Virus record (IMG/VR): IMGVR_UViG_3300008448_000697
Coordinates: 1-22,919 of that record
Direction: 5' to 3' (one strand)
Source of the DNA: a virus
DNA length: 22,919 nucleotides
Positions within the stretch are counted from its first letter, which is position 1. Every line of letters starts with the position of its first letter. Shown here piece after piece: positions 1 to 5,723 of the stretch. Under the pieces are notes generated by a model that saw nothing but the letters and a program-made list of their open reading frames with translations, searched no databases and was not told the DNA's origin. The translations under genes were made by a program, and so were the position numbers.

Positions 1-333
1 ACCGTCGGGCAGATTTACACGGTCAACAAGCAGACCAGCTTGGGCATGCGCCAGTCTGACAACGCCACGGCTGTGGCCGTCAGCACCAACAACGCTTTTG
101 TCGGCATTGCCTCGAAGATTCAAGCACCAGCAGCCAATGTCACCACGATTGGTGGAAACGGTGTGATCGGCTCGGGCTCATACTCGATTGGGGCAAACAG
201 TGGAAGCAACTCTGGGAATTCTGGTCGCATTGCTGGGGGCAGCATCACTGACAATACTTCTGTTCCAACCGTAGTCCCCACAACCACGACTACGACGACC
301 AGCACCCTGAGTTGCACAACCGGACCCTGCTGA
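1..333 (+). CDS. C-terminal part of an unrecognised Thr/Gly/Ser-rich protein (5' truncated)
   Basis: The reading frame is open from base 1, so the gene begins before the window and 110 codons are visible. The visible part has no recognisable domain. It is rich in Gly, Ser, Asn and Thr and ends in a run of seven threonines followed by a short tail with two cysteines (SCTTGPC). Such low-complexity, beta-prone sequence is common in surface-exposed or structural phage proteins, but no function can be assigned. The first internal ATG at 40 is probably not the start, because the same composition continues upstream of it. Its TGA (331-333) shares one base with the ATG of the next gene, so it heads the coupled lysis-region operon. 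Coding status is likely, since frame and downstream coupling agree; identity is unknown. Confidence 0.6.
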   Translation, partial: TVGQIYTVNKQTSLGMRQSDNATAVAVSTNNAFVGIASKIQAPAANVTTIGGNGVIGSGSYSIGANSGSNSGNSGRIAGGSITDNTSVPTVVPTTTTTTTSTLSCTTGPC

Positions 334-431
334 TGAAAGACTGGGCTGTTGCATTCATTGCCGCAGCCCTTGTCGTTGGGCTGGTAATCTGGTGTGCATA
401 CATCGTTATTCCGTTGTTTAGGAGCATGTAG
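333..431 (+). CDS. 32-aa single-pass membrane peptide in the lysis cassette
   Basis: This short ORF starts at an ATG that overlaps the preceding TGA (TGATG) and ends at a TAG whose last base is the first base of the next GTG start (TAGTG). The peptide begins MKDWAVAFIAAALVVGLVIW and ends in PLFRSM: a short charged N-terminus, about 22 hydrophobic residues that would span a membrane once, and a small basic end. No good Shine-Dalgarno sequence precedes it, so translation probably depends on reinitiation after the upstream gene. Its place just before the holin and endolysin genes suggests a role in lysis, such as a holin partner, antiholin or small spanin-like peptide; that role is inference. 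Chance is less likely given the one-base overlaps on both sides. Confidence 0.6.
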   Translation: MKDWAVAFIAAALVVGLVIWCAYIVIPLFRSM

Positions 432-880
432 TGCTTGCCGAGATTGCTGCCGCCAATGCGGCCTTTGCTGTAATAAAAGGTGCGCTGGCGAACGGCAAGG
501 AGCTGCATCAGCTCGGTTCGCGGGTCTTTGATTACTTTGACAACAAAGCCAAGATTCAGGAGCAGGCCAACAAGAAGGGTGGCGGCTCCGACCTCGAAGA
601 GTTCATGGCGCTTGAGCAGCTCAAGCAGCAAGAAGAGGAACTCCGAGAGCGCATGGTCTACGCCGGTCGTCCGGGCATGTGGGATGACTGGACCAAGTTC
701 CAGGCCGCTGCTGCCCGTAAGCGCAGGGAAGCCAAGGAAGCCGCAGCACGGGCCGAGGTCCAGCGCAAAAAGAGGCGAGAGCAGCTGGCCGAGTACATCG
801 CCATCAGCCTCGCCACTATCGTCCTGGCTGCACTGTTGATCTACGGCATCTTCATTTACATGATGTACATCCGCAAATGA
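431..880 (+). CDS. Conserved phage coiled-coil protein with C-terminal membrane anchor
   Basis: The GTG start at 431 is chosen because TAGGAG lies six bases upstream and the codon overlaps the preceding TAG. The 149-residue product has an Ala-rich N-terminal helix, a central segment with GRPGMWDDW at about 78-86, and a highly charged Lys/Arg/Glu/Ala coiled coil at about 88-120. One hydrophobic segment follows at about 123-145, leaving a very short end (YIRK). This is a tail-anchored layout with the bulk of the protein in the cytoplasm. The N-terminal and RPGMWDDW portions look like a family often seen as conserved hypothetical proteins in aquatic phages; that is from memory, not a search. The gene sits in the holin-endolysin operon and overlaps the next gene by ATGA. 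A membrane-associated lysis or host-takeover role is possible but unproven. Confidence 0.85.
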   Translation: MLAEIAAANAAFAVIKGALANGKELHQLGSRVFDYFDNKAKIQEQANKKGGGSDLEEFMALEQLKQQEEELRERMVYAGRPGMWDDWTKFQAAAARKRREAKEAAARAEVQRKKRREQLAEYIAISLATIVLAALLIYGIFIYMMYIRK

Positions 881-1485
881 CCGAGAAGGCCGACACCATC
901 ATTGACAAGGTGCTGTCCTATGTGGACAGCCCTTTCAAGCTGTTTGCTGTCATCTTGATGGGTGTGGTGGCCTTCTCTGGTTATTTCCTGTGGCAGAACC
1001 AAGAATTCATGCGTGACGCCTACAAGGAGTCCAAGAAGCTGCCCGAGATCAACACGGCCAGGGCCGATGAAGCCAGCGCCATGCTGTTCAAGCAGACGAG
1101 CGCTACCGTTGTTGCCATCTTCAGGGTCAACCCGCTGTTCAATTCCCGGGTGGTCTACAAAGCATACACCAAGGATGGCAGGGACAAGAGCATTGACGAT
1201 ATTGACGTGGGGCTGTTCACTCACAGCACACCCAACAACAACGACGTGGTCAAGCTGATGACCAACCAAATCCCTTGCGGGGAGTACCGCTACGCGCAGT
1301 CTGAGGTGGGCTTGTGGTACATCGAGAAGGGCGTGGGGTACACCTGCCGGGTAAGCGTCCCGCCAGACAGTCCGAGGTTTGTCGGGCAGGTCACCGTGGG
1401 GTGGCCGCAGGAGCCAGAAAATCTTGAACAAGTAAAATTCATGCTGGAGATCGCCAGCGCAATGCTAACCAAAAGGGGTAACTGA
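877..1485 (+). CDS. Membrane protein with one N-terminal segment and an extracytoplasmic or soluble domain
   Basis: The 202-residue product has an amphipathic N-terminus (1-18), one membrane segment at about 20-38 (FKLFAVILMGVVAFSGYFLW) and a soluble domain of about 160 residues. The alternating strand/helix pattern around TVVAIFRVNP (77-86) and the terminal helix recall small sensor folds of the GAF/PAS type; this is only a visual impression. There are just two cysteines, at 134 and 157, both in the soluble domain and able to pair if it is periplasmic. The start ATG lies in ATGA with the preceding stop and has no clear Shine-Dalgarno, so it is probably translationally coupled. The stop overlaps the holin ATG by one base. 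Position suggests lysis timing or an antiholin/spanin-like function, but no known family is recognised. Confidence 0.85.
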   Translation: MTEKADTIIDKVLSYVDSPFKLFAVILMGVVAFSGYFLWQNQEFMRDAYKESKKLPEINTARADEASAMLFKQTSATVVAIFRVNPLFNSRVVYKAYTKDGRDKSIDDIDVGLFTHSTPNNNDVVKLMTNQIPCGEYRYAQSEVGLWYIEKGVGYTCRVSVPPDSPRFVGQVTVGWPQEPENLEQVKFMLEIASAMLTKRGN

Positions 1486-1988
1486 TGCTTTCACTGTTCT
1501 CAACTCTTGGGGGTCTGCTGATCTCCGGCCTCCCAAAACTGCTGGAGTTCTTCCAGAACAAGGCCGATCAGGCGCACGAGCTGAAGCTGGCCGCACTCCA
1601 AAACGAGCGTGAGCTGGCCATGGCCGCGCAGGGCTTTGCTGCCCAGTTGAAGATCGAAGAGGTCCGCACCGATCAGGTCCAGATGGAGACCGACGCTCGG
1701 ATGACTGAAGCGGCGCTCAGCCACGACGAGAAAGTGCTTGAGAAGGCCAGCAAGTGGGTTGCCAACTACGTGGGCACCGTGCGCCCCACCGTGACCTACA
1801 TCTTTGTCTTTGAGCTGGTGCTGATCAACGGCTTCATGGCCTTCTACCTGTGGAACCACCCCGGCCTGATTACCAGCATTGATGACGTCATCAAGTACGC
1901 AGACCTGATCTTCAGCGAAGACGAGATGGCCATGCTCGGCGGCATCATTGGTTTTTGGTTCGGCTCTCGCGGCTGGAGCAAGAAGTGA
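1485..1988 (+). CDS. Holin of the three-membrane-segment (gene-transfer-agent) type
   Basis: A holin forms lesions in the inner membrane that release the endolysin at the end of infection. The 167-residue product has a hydrophobic N-terminal segment at about 5-22 (including LGGLLISGLPKLLEFF) and a long charged helix at about 25-90. A membrane segment follows at about 101-122, introduced by the VRPT motif at 99-102, and a final glycine-rich segment at 149-162 ends in FWFGSRGWSKK. The RP-T motif before a membrane span and the terminal GFWFGSR signature match my memory of the 'holin of 3TMs, for gene-transfer release' family. A start at 1485 is supported by AAGGGG upstream and by overlap with the preceding TGA. 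The endolysin follows directly with a GTGA overlap, the classic holin-lysin arrangement. The membrane topology is strong; the family name is moderately certain. Confidence 0.75.
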   Translation: MLSLFSTLGGLLISGLPKLLEFFQNKADQAHELKLAALQNERELAMAAQGFAAQLKIEEVRTDQVQMETDARMTEAALSHDEKVLEKASKWVANYVGTVRPTVTYIFVFELVLINGFMAFYLWNHPGLITSIDDVIKYADLIFSEDEMAMLGGIIGFWFGSRGWSKK

Positions 1989-2500
1989 AACTGAGTAAAG
2001 CAGGCGCTGATGTGATGCACCGCTACGAGGGGTGCAGGAACAAGCCATACCTGTGTCCCGCTCATATCTGGACGATTGGCTACGGCCACGTCCTGTACCA
2101 AGAGCAGATCAGGCTCCCCATGGTCCGGCCACCGGGCAAGACCAAGGCCGACATCCCCATGATCCGCAGCGAGTACCCATTGAAACCGGAGGACAGCCGT
2201 GTCTGGTCAAAGCAGGAAATTGAGGAACTATTCTCGACTGACGTCGCTTCTTTTGAACGTGGTGTTCTTCGACTTGTTCCCGGCGTTGTTGGCCGTCAAG
2301 GCAGCTTTGACGCTCTGGTCTCTATCTCCTTCAATTTTGGGCTAGGCAACCTCCAGCGCAGCACCATTCGCATGAAGGCCAACCGAGGTGACTGGGCCGG
2401 TGCAGCCGATGCGTTCCGTGCTTGGACCAAGGGCGGCGGCAAAATCCTTCCCGGGCTGGTCAAGCGCCGTGAGGCCGAGATTGCGCTGTTCTTGAGTTAA
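1985..2500 (+). CDS. Endolysin, GH24 lysozyme (muramidase)
   Basis: Cleaves the beta-1,4 bond between MurNAc and GlcNAc in peptidoglycan during host lysis. With the GTG start at 1985, the catalytic signature E-x8-C-x5-T is exact: E15, C24 and T30, within RYEGCRNKPYLCPAHIWTIG, followed by GYGH. In this family the central residue is Asp or Cys, so this is the Cys form. The C-terminal lobe has the usual FDALVSISFNFG helix and a terminal GLVKRREAEIALFL motif. An insertion of roughly 35 residues (about 36-72) separates the active-site hairpin from the helical lobe. The GTG is preferred to an in-frame TTG at 1955 because GGAG sits six bases upstream and the codon overlaps the holin stop (GTGA). No signal peptide or signal-anchor is visible, so export through the holin is expected. 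Length of 171 residues is normal. Confidence 0.97.
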   Translation: MKLSKAGADVMHRYEGCRNKPYLCPAHIWTIGYGHVLYQEQIRLPMVRPPGKTKADIPMIRSEYPLKPEDSRVWSKQEIEELFSTDVASFERGVLRLVPGVVGRQGSFDALVSISFNFGLGNLQRSTIRMKANRGDWAGAADAFRAWTKGGGKILPGLVKRREAEIALFLS

Positions 2501-2547
2501 GTGCGAAAATGCCGCATATGACCGAACTTTTTTGACTGGAGCTCATT

Positions 2548-2706
2548 ATGAAAGCCCCTCCGATCTGGGACAAAAAACGCCCTAAAAGCATTGGGAAGCC
2601 CAAGGCCCTGACTCCTGCAAAGAAGGCTTCCGCGAAAGCCGCTGCTAAGAAGGCAGGACGGCCGTACCCAAACCTGGTTGACAACATGCGCGCTGCAAAG
2701 GGGTAA
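2548..2706 (+). CDS. Small basic Lys/Ala-rich protein (52 aa)
   Basis: A complete ORF runs from an ATG preceded by GGAG (2538-2541, six-base spacing) to TAA, two bases before the next gene. The product begins MKAPPIWDKKRPKSIGKPKA, continues with a lysine/alanine-rich stretch and ends in GRPYPNLVDNMRAAKG. It is strongly basic and probably flexible, so nucleic-acid or virion binding is plausible, but no family function is known to me. The non-repetitive ending (RPYPNLVDNMRAA) looks like a conserved motif rather than a random tail. A strong ribosome-binding site and a tight fit between two real genes support its reality. It probably starts the structural transcription unit that continues into the tail hub gene. 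Confidence 0.75.
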   Translation: MKAPPIWDKKRPKSIGKPKALTPAKKASAKAAAKKAGRPYPNLVDNMRAAKG

Positions 2707-2708
2707 AA

Positions 2709-4562
2709 ATGCCACTGCTTCGACTCTTCCTCAAGCCCGGCATTGACAAACAAAACACCGAATACGGCGCTGAAGGCGGCTGGGTGGACGGTGACTTTGT
2801 GCGCTTTCGCTACGGCTTGCCAGAGAAGATTGGCGGCTGGGAATCTTTTAACAGCCCACAGGTTTATTTCATAGGGGCTGTCTCTGAGGTTTTTACGTGG
2901 AACGCTCTGGACGGAACGCCCTACATGGTCCTCGGCACCAACCGAAAAGTCTATGTTTTTTACGGGGGAGATTGGGCAGACATTACTCCCATCCGGGCTA
3001 CTGACACGGTCACTTTTGACACCACAAACGGTTCAACTACGGTCACAGTTAATGATGCAAGCCACGGCGCCGTCGTCGGTGACTTTGTCACTTTTAACAC
3101 AGTTACCGGCAATCCTGGCGGCATTCCAAATGCCAGCTTGACTGGGGAGTTTGAGATTCAACAAATTTTGAGTGGTAGCCAGTACACCATCGTGTCGCCT
3201 ACCGCTGCCTCCTCTACCGCTTCTACTGCAGGCACCGCCAACGCGGTGTACCAAATCAATGTCGGCAGTGACGTGAGCTTCTTTGATTACGGTTGGAACA
3301 CAGGTGCGTGGAACGCCTACGCTTGGAACACGCCCCGTCCGCCTACCGTTCTAGGCCTCGCCCTAGGGTCCCGTGTTTGGCAGTTTGACAACTACGGTGA
3401 AGACCTGATCATGCAGCTTGTAAATGGTCAGATTTTCCAGTGGTCCCCGTCATCGGGCCTTGGAACACGGGCCACGGTCATCGCAGGCGCGCCCACACGA
3501 AGCGCTTTTGCCATAATCTCCACGCCTGACCGGCACCTGGTCTGCTTTGGCACAGAGTCTGTGCTTGGCGATCCCACCAGCCAGGACCCGATGTTTGTTC
3601 GGTATTCAAGCCAGGAGGACATTGGCCAGTTTGTGGCCACTGCTACCAACACGGCGGGTGGACAACGGCTCACGGACGGCAACGAGATCATCTCGGCGTT
3701 GCGCTCCAGAGGTCAGATTTTGATTTGGACAGACACGTCTTTGCATGGCCAACAGTACATCGGGCCCCCCTACACTTTTGGTTTTCAACAGCTCGGCGCT
3801 AACTGCGGCATCATCGGCCCGCATGCCTGCGCTGACGTTAACGGCGTGGCGTATTGGATGAGCAAGGACGCTTTCTTTGTGTTCGACGGTACAGTGAAAA
3901 AACTCCCCTCCTCTGTGCAAGATTATGTGTACGACAACATCAACCTTGGACAGGGGTTCGCGGTCAACGTGGCTATCAACACTCAGTTCAATGAAGTAAC
4001 GTGGTTTTACCCTACTACTGACAGCTCATATGTCAACCGATCGGTGACGTACAACTACCTGGAAAACGTCTGGTCTATCGGCACGCTGGCTCGCACTGCA
4101 TGGCGCGACGTTGGGTCCTTTCCATCGCCACTGGCCACAAAATATGATCCTGAGGCAGCAGAAGCAAGCCTTACCCCAATTGTGGGGCTTACTCCAGGAC
4201 GCTCAATTCTGTATAACCAAGAGATAGGGGTAAATGACGACGGCACGCCTATTCCTGCCTACATTTACTCTGGATATTTTGACATCGGTGACGGTGATCA
4301 AGTGCTTTTCATGAAGCGGTTCATCCCTGACTTCAAGAACCAGGTGGGCGACTTGACAGTAAGGTTGCTGTTGCGCCTGTACCCGCAGACAAGCGCTACG
4401 CCCAGCTCCTTGGACCCGTACATCATCACACCCACTACCGACAAAGTCGACACACGGGCGCGCGGCCGACAGATTCAACTGCGCATTGAAAGCGATGAGA
4501 TAGATACCAACTGGCGCTTTGGCACGATGCGCGTCGACATCCAACCGGACGGCATTCGATGA
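2709..4562 (+). CDS. Putative tail hub/nozzle protein (P22 gp10-like or T7 gp12-like), beta-propeller type
   Basis: The 617-residue product starts PLLRLFLKPGIDKQNTEYGA and consists of repeated beta blades with motifs such as PYMVLGTNRKVYVF, PDRHLVCFGTE, VAYWMSKDAFFVF and VTYNYLENVWSIG. It ends in a jelly-roll-like LRIESDEIDTNWRFGTMRVDIQPDG. This layout (Gly/Asp N-terminus, blades that read out a per-position value, a final rough-surface strand pair) matches my understanding of podovirus tail hub or packaged-DNA-stabilisation proteins. These plug the portal and connect it to the tail. Residues about 98-187 look like an inserted beta module (see findings). AAAGGGG precedes the ATG at good spacing, and the next gene overlaps by ATGA. 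Assignment rests on pattern recognition, not on a search. A different tail or head-completion protein is possible. Confidence 0.55.
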   Translation: MPLLRLFLKPGIDKQNTEYGAEGGWVDGDFVRFRYGLPEKIGGWESFNSPQVYFIGAVSEVFTWNALDGTPYMVLGTNRKVYVFYGGDWADITPIRATDTVTFDTTNGSTTVTVNDASHGAVVGDFVTFNTVTGNPGGIPNASLTGEFEIQQILSGSQYTIVSPTAASSTASTAGTANAVYQINVGSDVSFFDYGWNTGAWNAYAWNTPRPPTVLGLALGSRVWQFDNYGEDLIMQLVNGQIFQWSPSSGLGTRATVIAGAPTRSAFAIISTPDRHLVCFGTESVLGDPTSQDPMFVRYSSQEDIGQFVATATNTAGGQRLTDGNEIISALRSRGQILIWTDTSLHGQQYIGPPYTFGFQQLGANCGIIGPHACADVNGVAYWMSKDAFFVFDGTVKKLPSSVQDYVYDNINLGQGFAVNVAINTQFNEVTWFYPTTDSSYVNRSVTYNYLENVWSIGTLARTAWRDVGSFPSPLATKYDPEAAEASLTPIVGLTPGRSILYNQEIGVNDDGTPIPAYIYSGYFDIGDGDQVLFMKRFIPDFKNQVGDLTVRLLLRLYPQTSATPSSLDPYIITPTTDKVDTRARGRQIQLRIESDEIDTNWRFGTMRVDIQPDGIR

Positions 4563-5272
4563 GCAAGATTACCAACGTCCGTCTGCCCAACGCGTCGACT
4601 GGGGGCTACGACCCTGCCCAGTTCAACCAGCTGGTGCGTTCGCTTGAGCAGGTCATCCTGCAGCTCAACAACACCTACACTCCTGTCACCAGTCAAGACA
4701 CTGCAGCCGCAGCCACGTGGGCAGGCATGGGCGGCGGTGCGGGTGGCGGCTTCGCAGGCGGTGTTCGGGGGTTTCAGCTGTCCAACGGCATGCTGCAGCC
4801 TCATGCCATGTTGATTTCCAACACGGACCAGACCAGCGCAGGCATTACCAGCGAAAACCTCCTGACCTTTGATACCGTGGCGCTGTCCAACGGCATCCGT
4901 GTCGTGGACAACAGCAAGATTTACGTTCCCTGCTCGGGCCAGTATTTGGTGACGTTTACGCTCCAGGTCTCCAACCGCAGCAACGCCGTGGCGGAATTTG
5001 AGGTGTGGGCCAAGGACACGGGAGTTAACTACCCCTTAAGTAACACCCGATTTGACGTGCAAGCGCGCAAAAGCGCAGAAGTTTATGCCCACGTGGTGCC
5101 CGCCATTACAGGCATCTTCACCGTCACCGACCCCACGGTAAACTACCTTCAGATTGCATGGTGGTCGGGCAACATTGACGTATATCTGGAACACTACGCC
5201 GCAGGGGTGAGCCCCACGCGGCCCGAGATTCCCTCGGTGATTCTCACTATCAACTTTGTTTCAGCGGGCTGA
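4559..5272 (+). CDS. Structural protein with C-terminal C1q/TNF-like jelly-roll domain
   Basis: The 237-residue product has an N-terminal helix (LPNASTGGYDPAQFNQLVRS, then LEQVILQLNN), a Gly-rich hinge at about 56-70 (GMGGGAGGGFAGG), and a beta-rich C-terminal domain. The latter has phrases such as FDTVALSNGIRVV, IYVPCSGQYLVTFTLQVSN and a closing VILTINFVSAG. The 'F ... NGI ... I.VP.SG.Y.VTF.LQ' sequence is typical of C1q/TNF-like trimeric jelly rolls found in phage decoration, fibre or neck proteins; that is family knowledge by pattern. The start overlaps the hub gene stop (ATGA) and the stop is two bases before the next ATG, so it is part of the same structural operon. It may form a head-tail joining, decoration or fibre element; the exact position in the virion is not deducible. 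Confidence 0.65.
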   Translation: MSKITNVRLPNASTGGYDPAQFNQLVRSLEQVILQLNNTYTPVTSQDTAAAATWAGMGGGAGGGFAGGVRGFQLSNGMLQPHAMLISNTDQTSAGITSENLLTFDTVALSNGIRVVDNSKIYVPCSGQYLVTFTLQVSNRSNAVAEFEVWAKDTGVNYPLSNTRFDVQARKSAEVYAHVVPAITGIFTVTDPTVNYLQIAWWSGNIDVYLEHYAAGVSPTRPEIPSVILTINFVSAG

Positions 5273-5274
5273 CC

Positions 5275-5607
5275 ATGGCAAACAAGTATTTACGCAAAAA
5301 CCTCACTCCGTCAGCCACCACGGAGACGACGATTTACACGGTCCCTGCTGCCAACACGGCCGTTGTGTCGTCGCTGCGCGTCACCAACCGCAACGCTTCT
5401 CCAGCGGCGTTGTCCATCAACGTCTACCCAAGCGGCGGGGCCACAGCTTTTGCTTTGTTGAAGACCTATTCACTGCCCACGAGCCAGACCATGGACGCTT
5501 TTAGCGGCGTTCCGTGCATTTTGGAGACCGGAGATGTCCTGAAAGTTACCTCCAGCGTGGCAACCGTGGACTTTCACATGTCTTATTTAGAGGTGGACAG
5601 GTCGTAA
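5275..5607 (+). CDS. Small beta-rich structural protein (110 aa)
   Basis: The product begins MANKYLRKNLTPSATTETTI and is built of short alternating beta strands: IYTVPAANTAVVSSLRVTN, ALSINVYPSGG, a MDAFSGVPCILETGDVLKV motif, and a final FHMSYLEVDRS. The sequence is an even, hydrophobic/polar beta sandwich without charged linkers. The ending YLEVDRS and the 'FSGVPCILE.GDVLKV' motif look like a small conserved family that sits next to tail hub genes in aquatic phages; this is recollection. No enzyme motif is visible. Position suggests a decoration, neck or fibre-attachment component. It is the last gene before a 108-base gap with promoter-like sequence, so it may end the first structural cluster. 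Confidence 0.75.
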   Translation: MANKYLRKNLTPSATTETTIYTVPAANTAVVSSLRVTNRNASPAALSINVYPSGGATAFALLKTYSLPTSQTMDAFSGVPCILETGDVLKVTSSVATVDFHMSYLEVDRS

Positions 5608-5723
5608 TGAGTGGACAAAACTTGACTTTTTGTCGGATAATTTCAGCCATTAACGCGTCCTTTCCCGGCGCGCAGCCCCACGCGAGGCTAGTGGCAAAAA
5701 CTGGAAAGGACTATCATGGTTAA
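5607..5723 (+). CDS. Possible 38-aa ORF in the gap (doubtful)
   Basis: An ATG overlaps the TAA of the preceding gene (TAATG) and opens a 38-codon frame that ends eight bases inside the next gene. The encoded peptide begins MSGQNLTFCRIISAINASFP and shows no domain. The stop/start overlap follows the local style, but no good Shine-Dalgarno lies at proper distance and the same bases hold a plausible promoter. It is kept only as a possibility. Confidence 0.2.
   Translation: MSGQNLTFCRIISAINASFPGAQPHARLVAKTGKDYHG
5612..5641 (+). promoter_or_regulatory. Candidate sigma-70-type promoter for the ejection-protein genes
   Basis: TGGACA (5612-5617) and GATAAT (5636-5641) match the bacterial -35 and -10 consensus in five of six bases each and are 18 bases apart. 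They lie in the only sizeable gap of the structural region and point towards the 669-aa gene at 5716, whose own ribosome-binding site (AAGGA, 5706-5710) is strong. Host polymerase use is an inference; a phage-specific late promoter elsewhere is equally possible. Confidence 0.4.

Noticed and set aside
1955-1984. TTG start giving a lysozyme ten residues longer
   Set aside because: GTG at 1985 has GGAG at ideal spacing and overlaps the holin stop, and the family's start lies close to the E-x8-C-x5-T motif.
2492-2520. TTGAGT and CATATG with 17-base spacing as a promoter before the structural genes
   Set aside because: Only four and three of six bases fit the consensus, and part lies in the lysozyme coding end; too weak to list as a feature.
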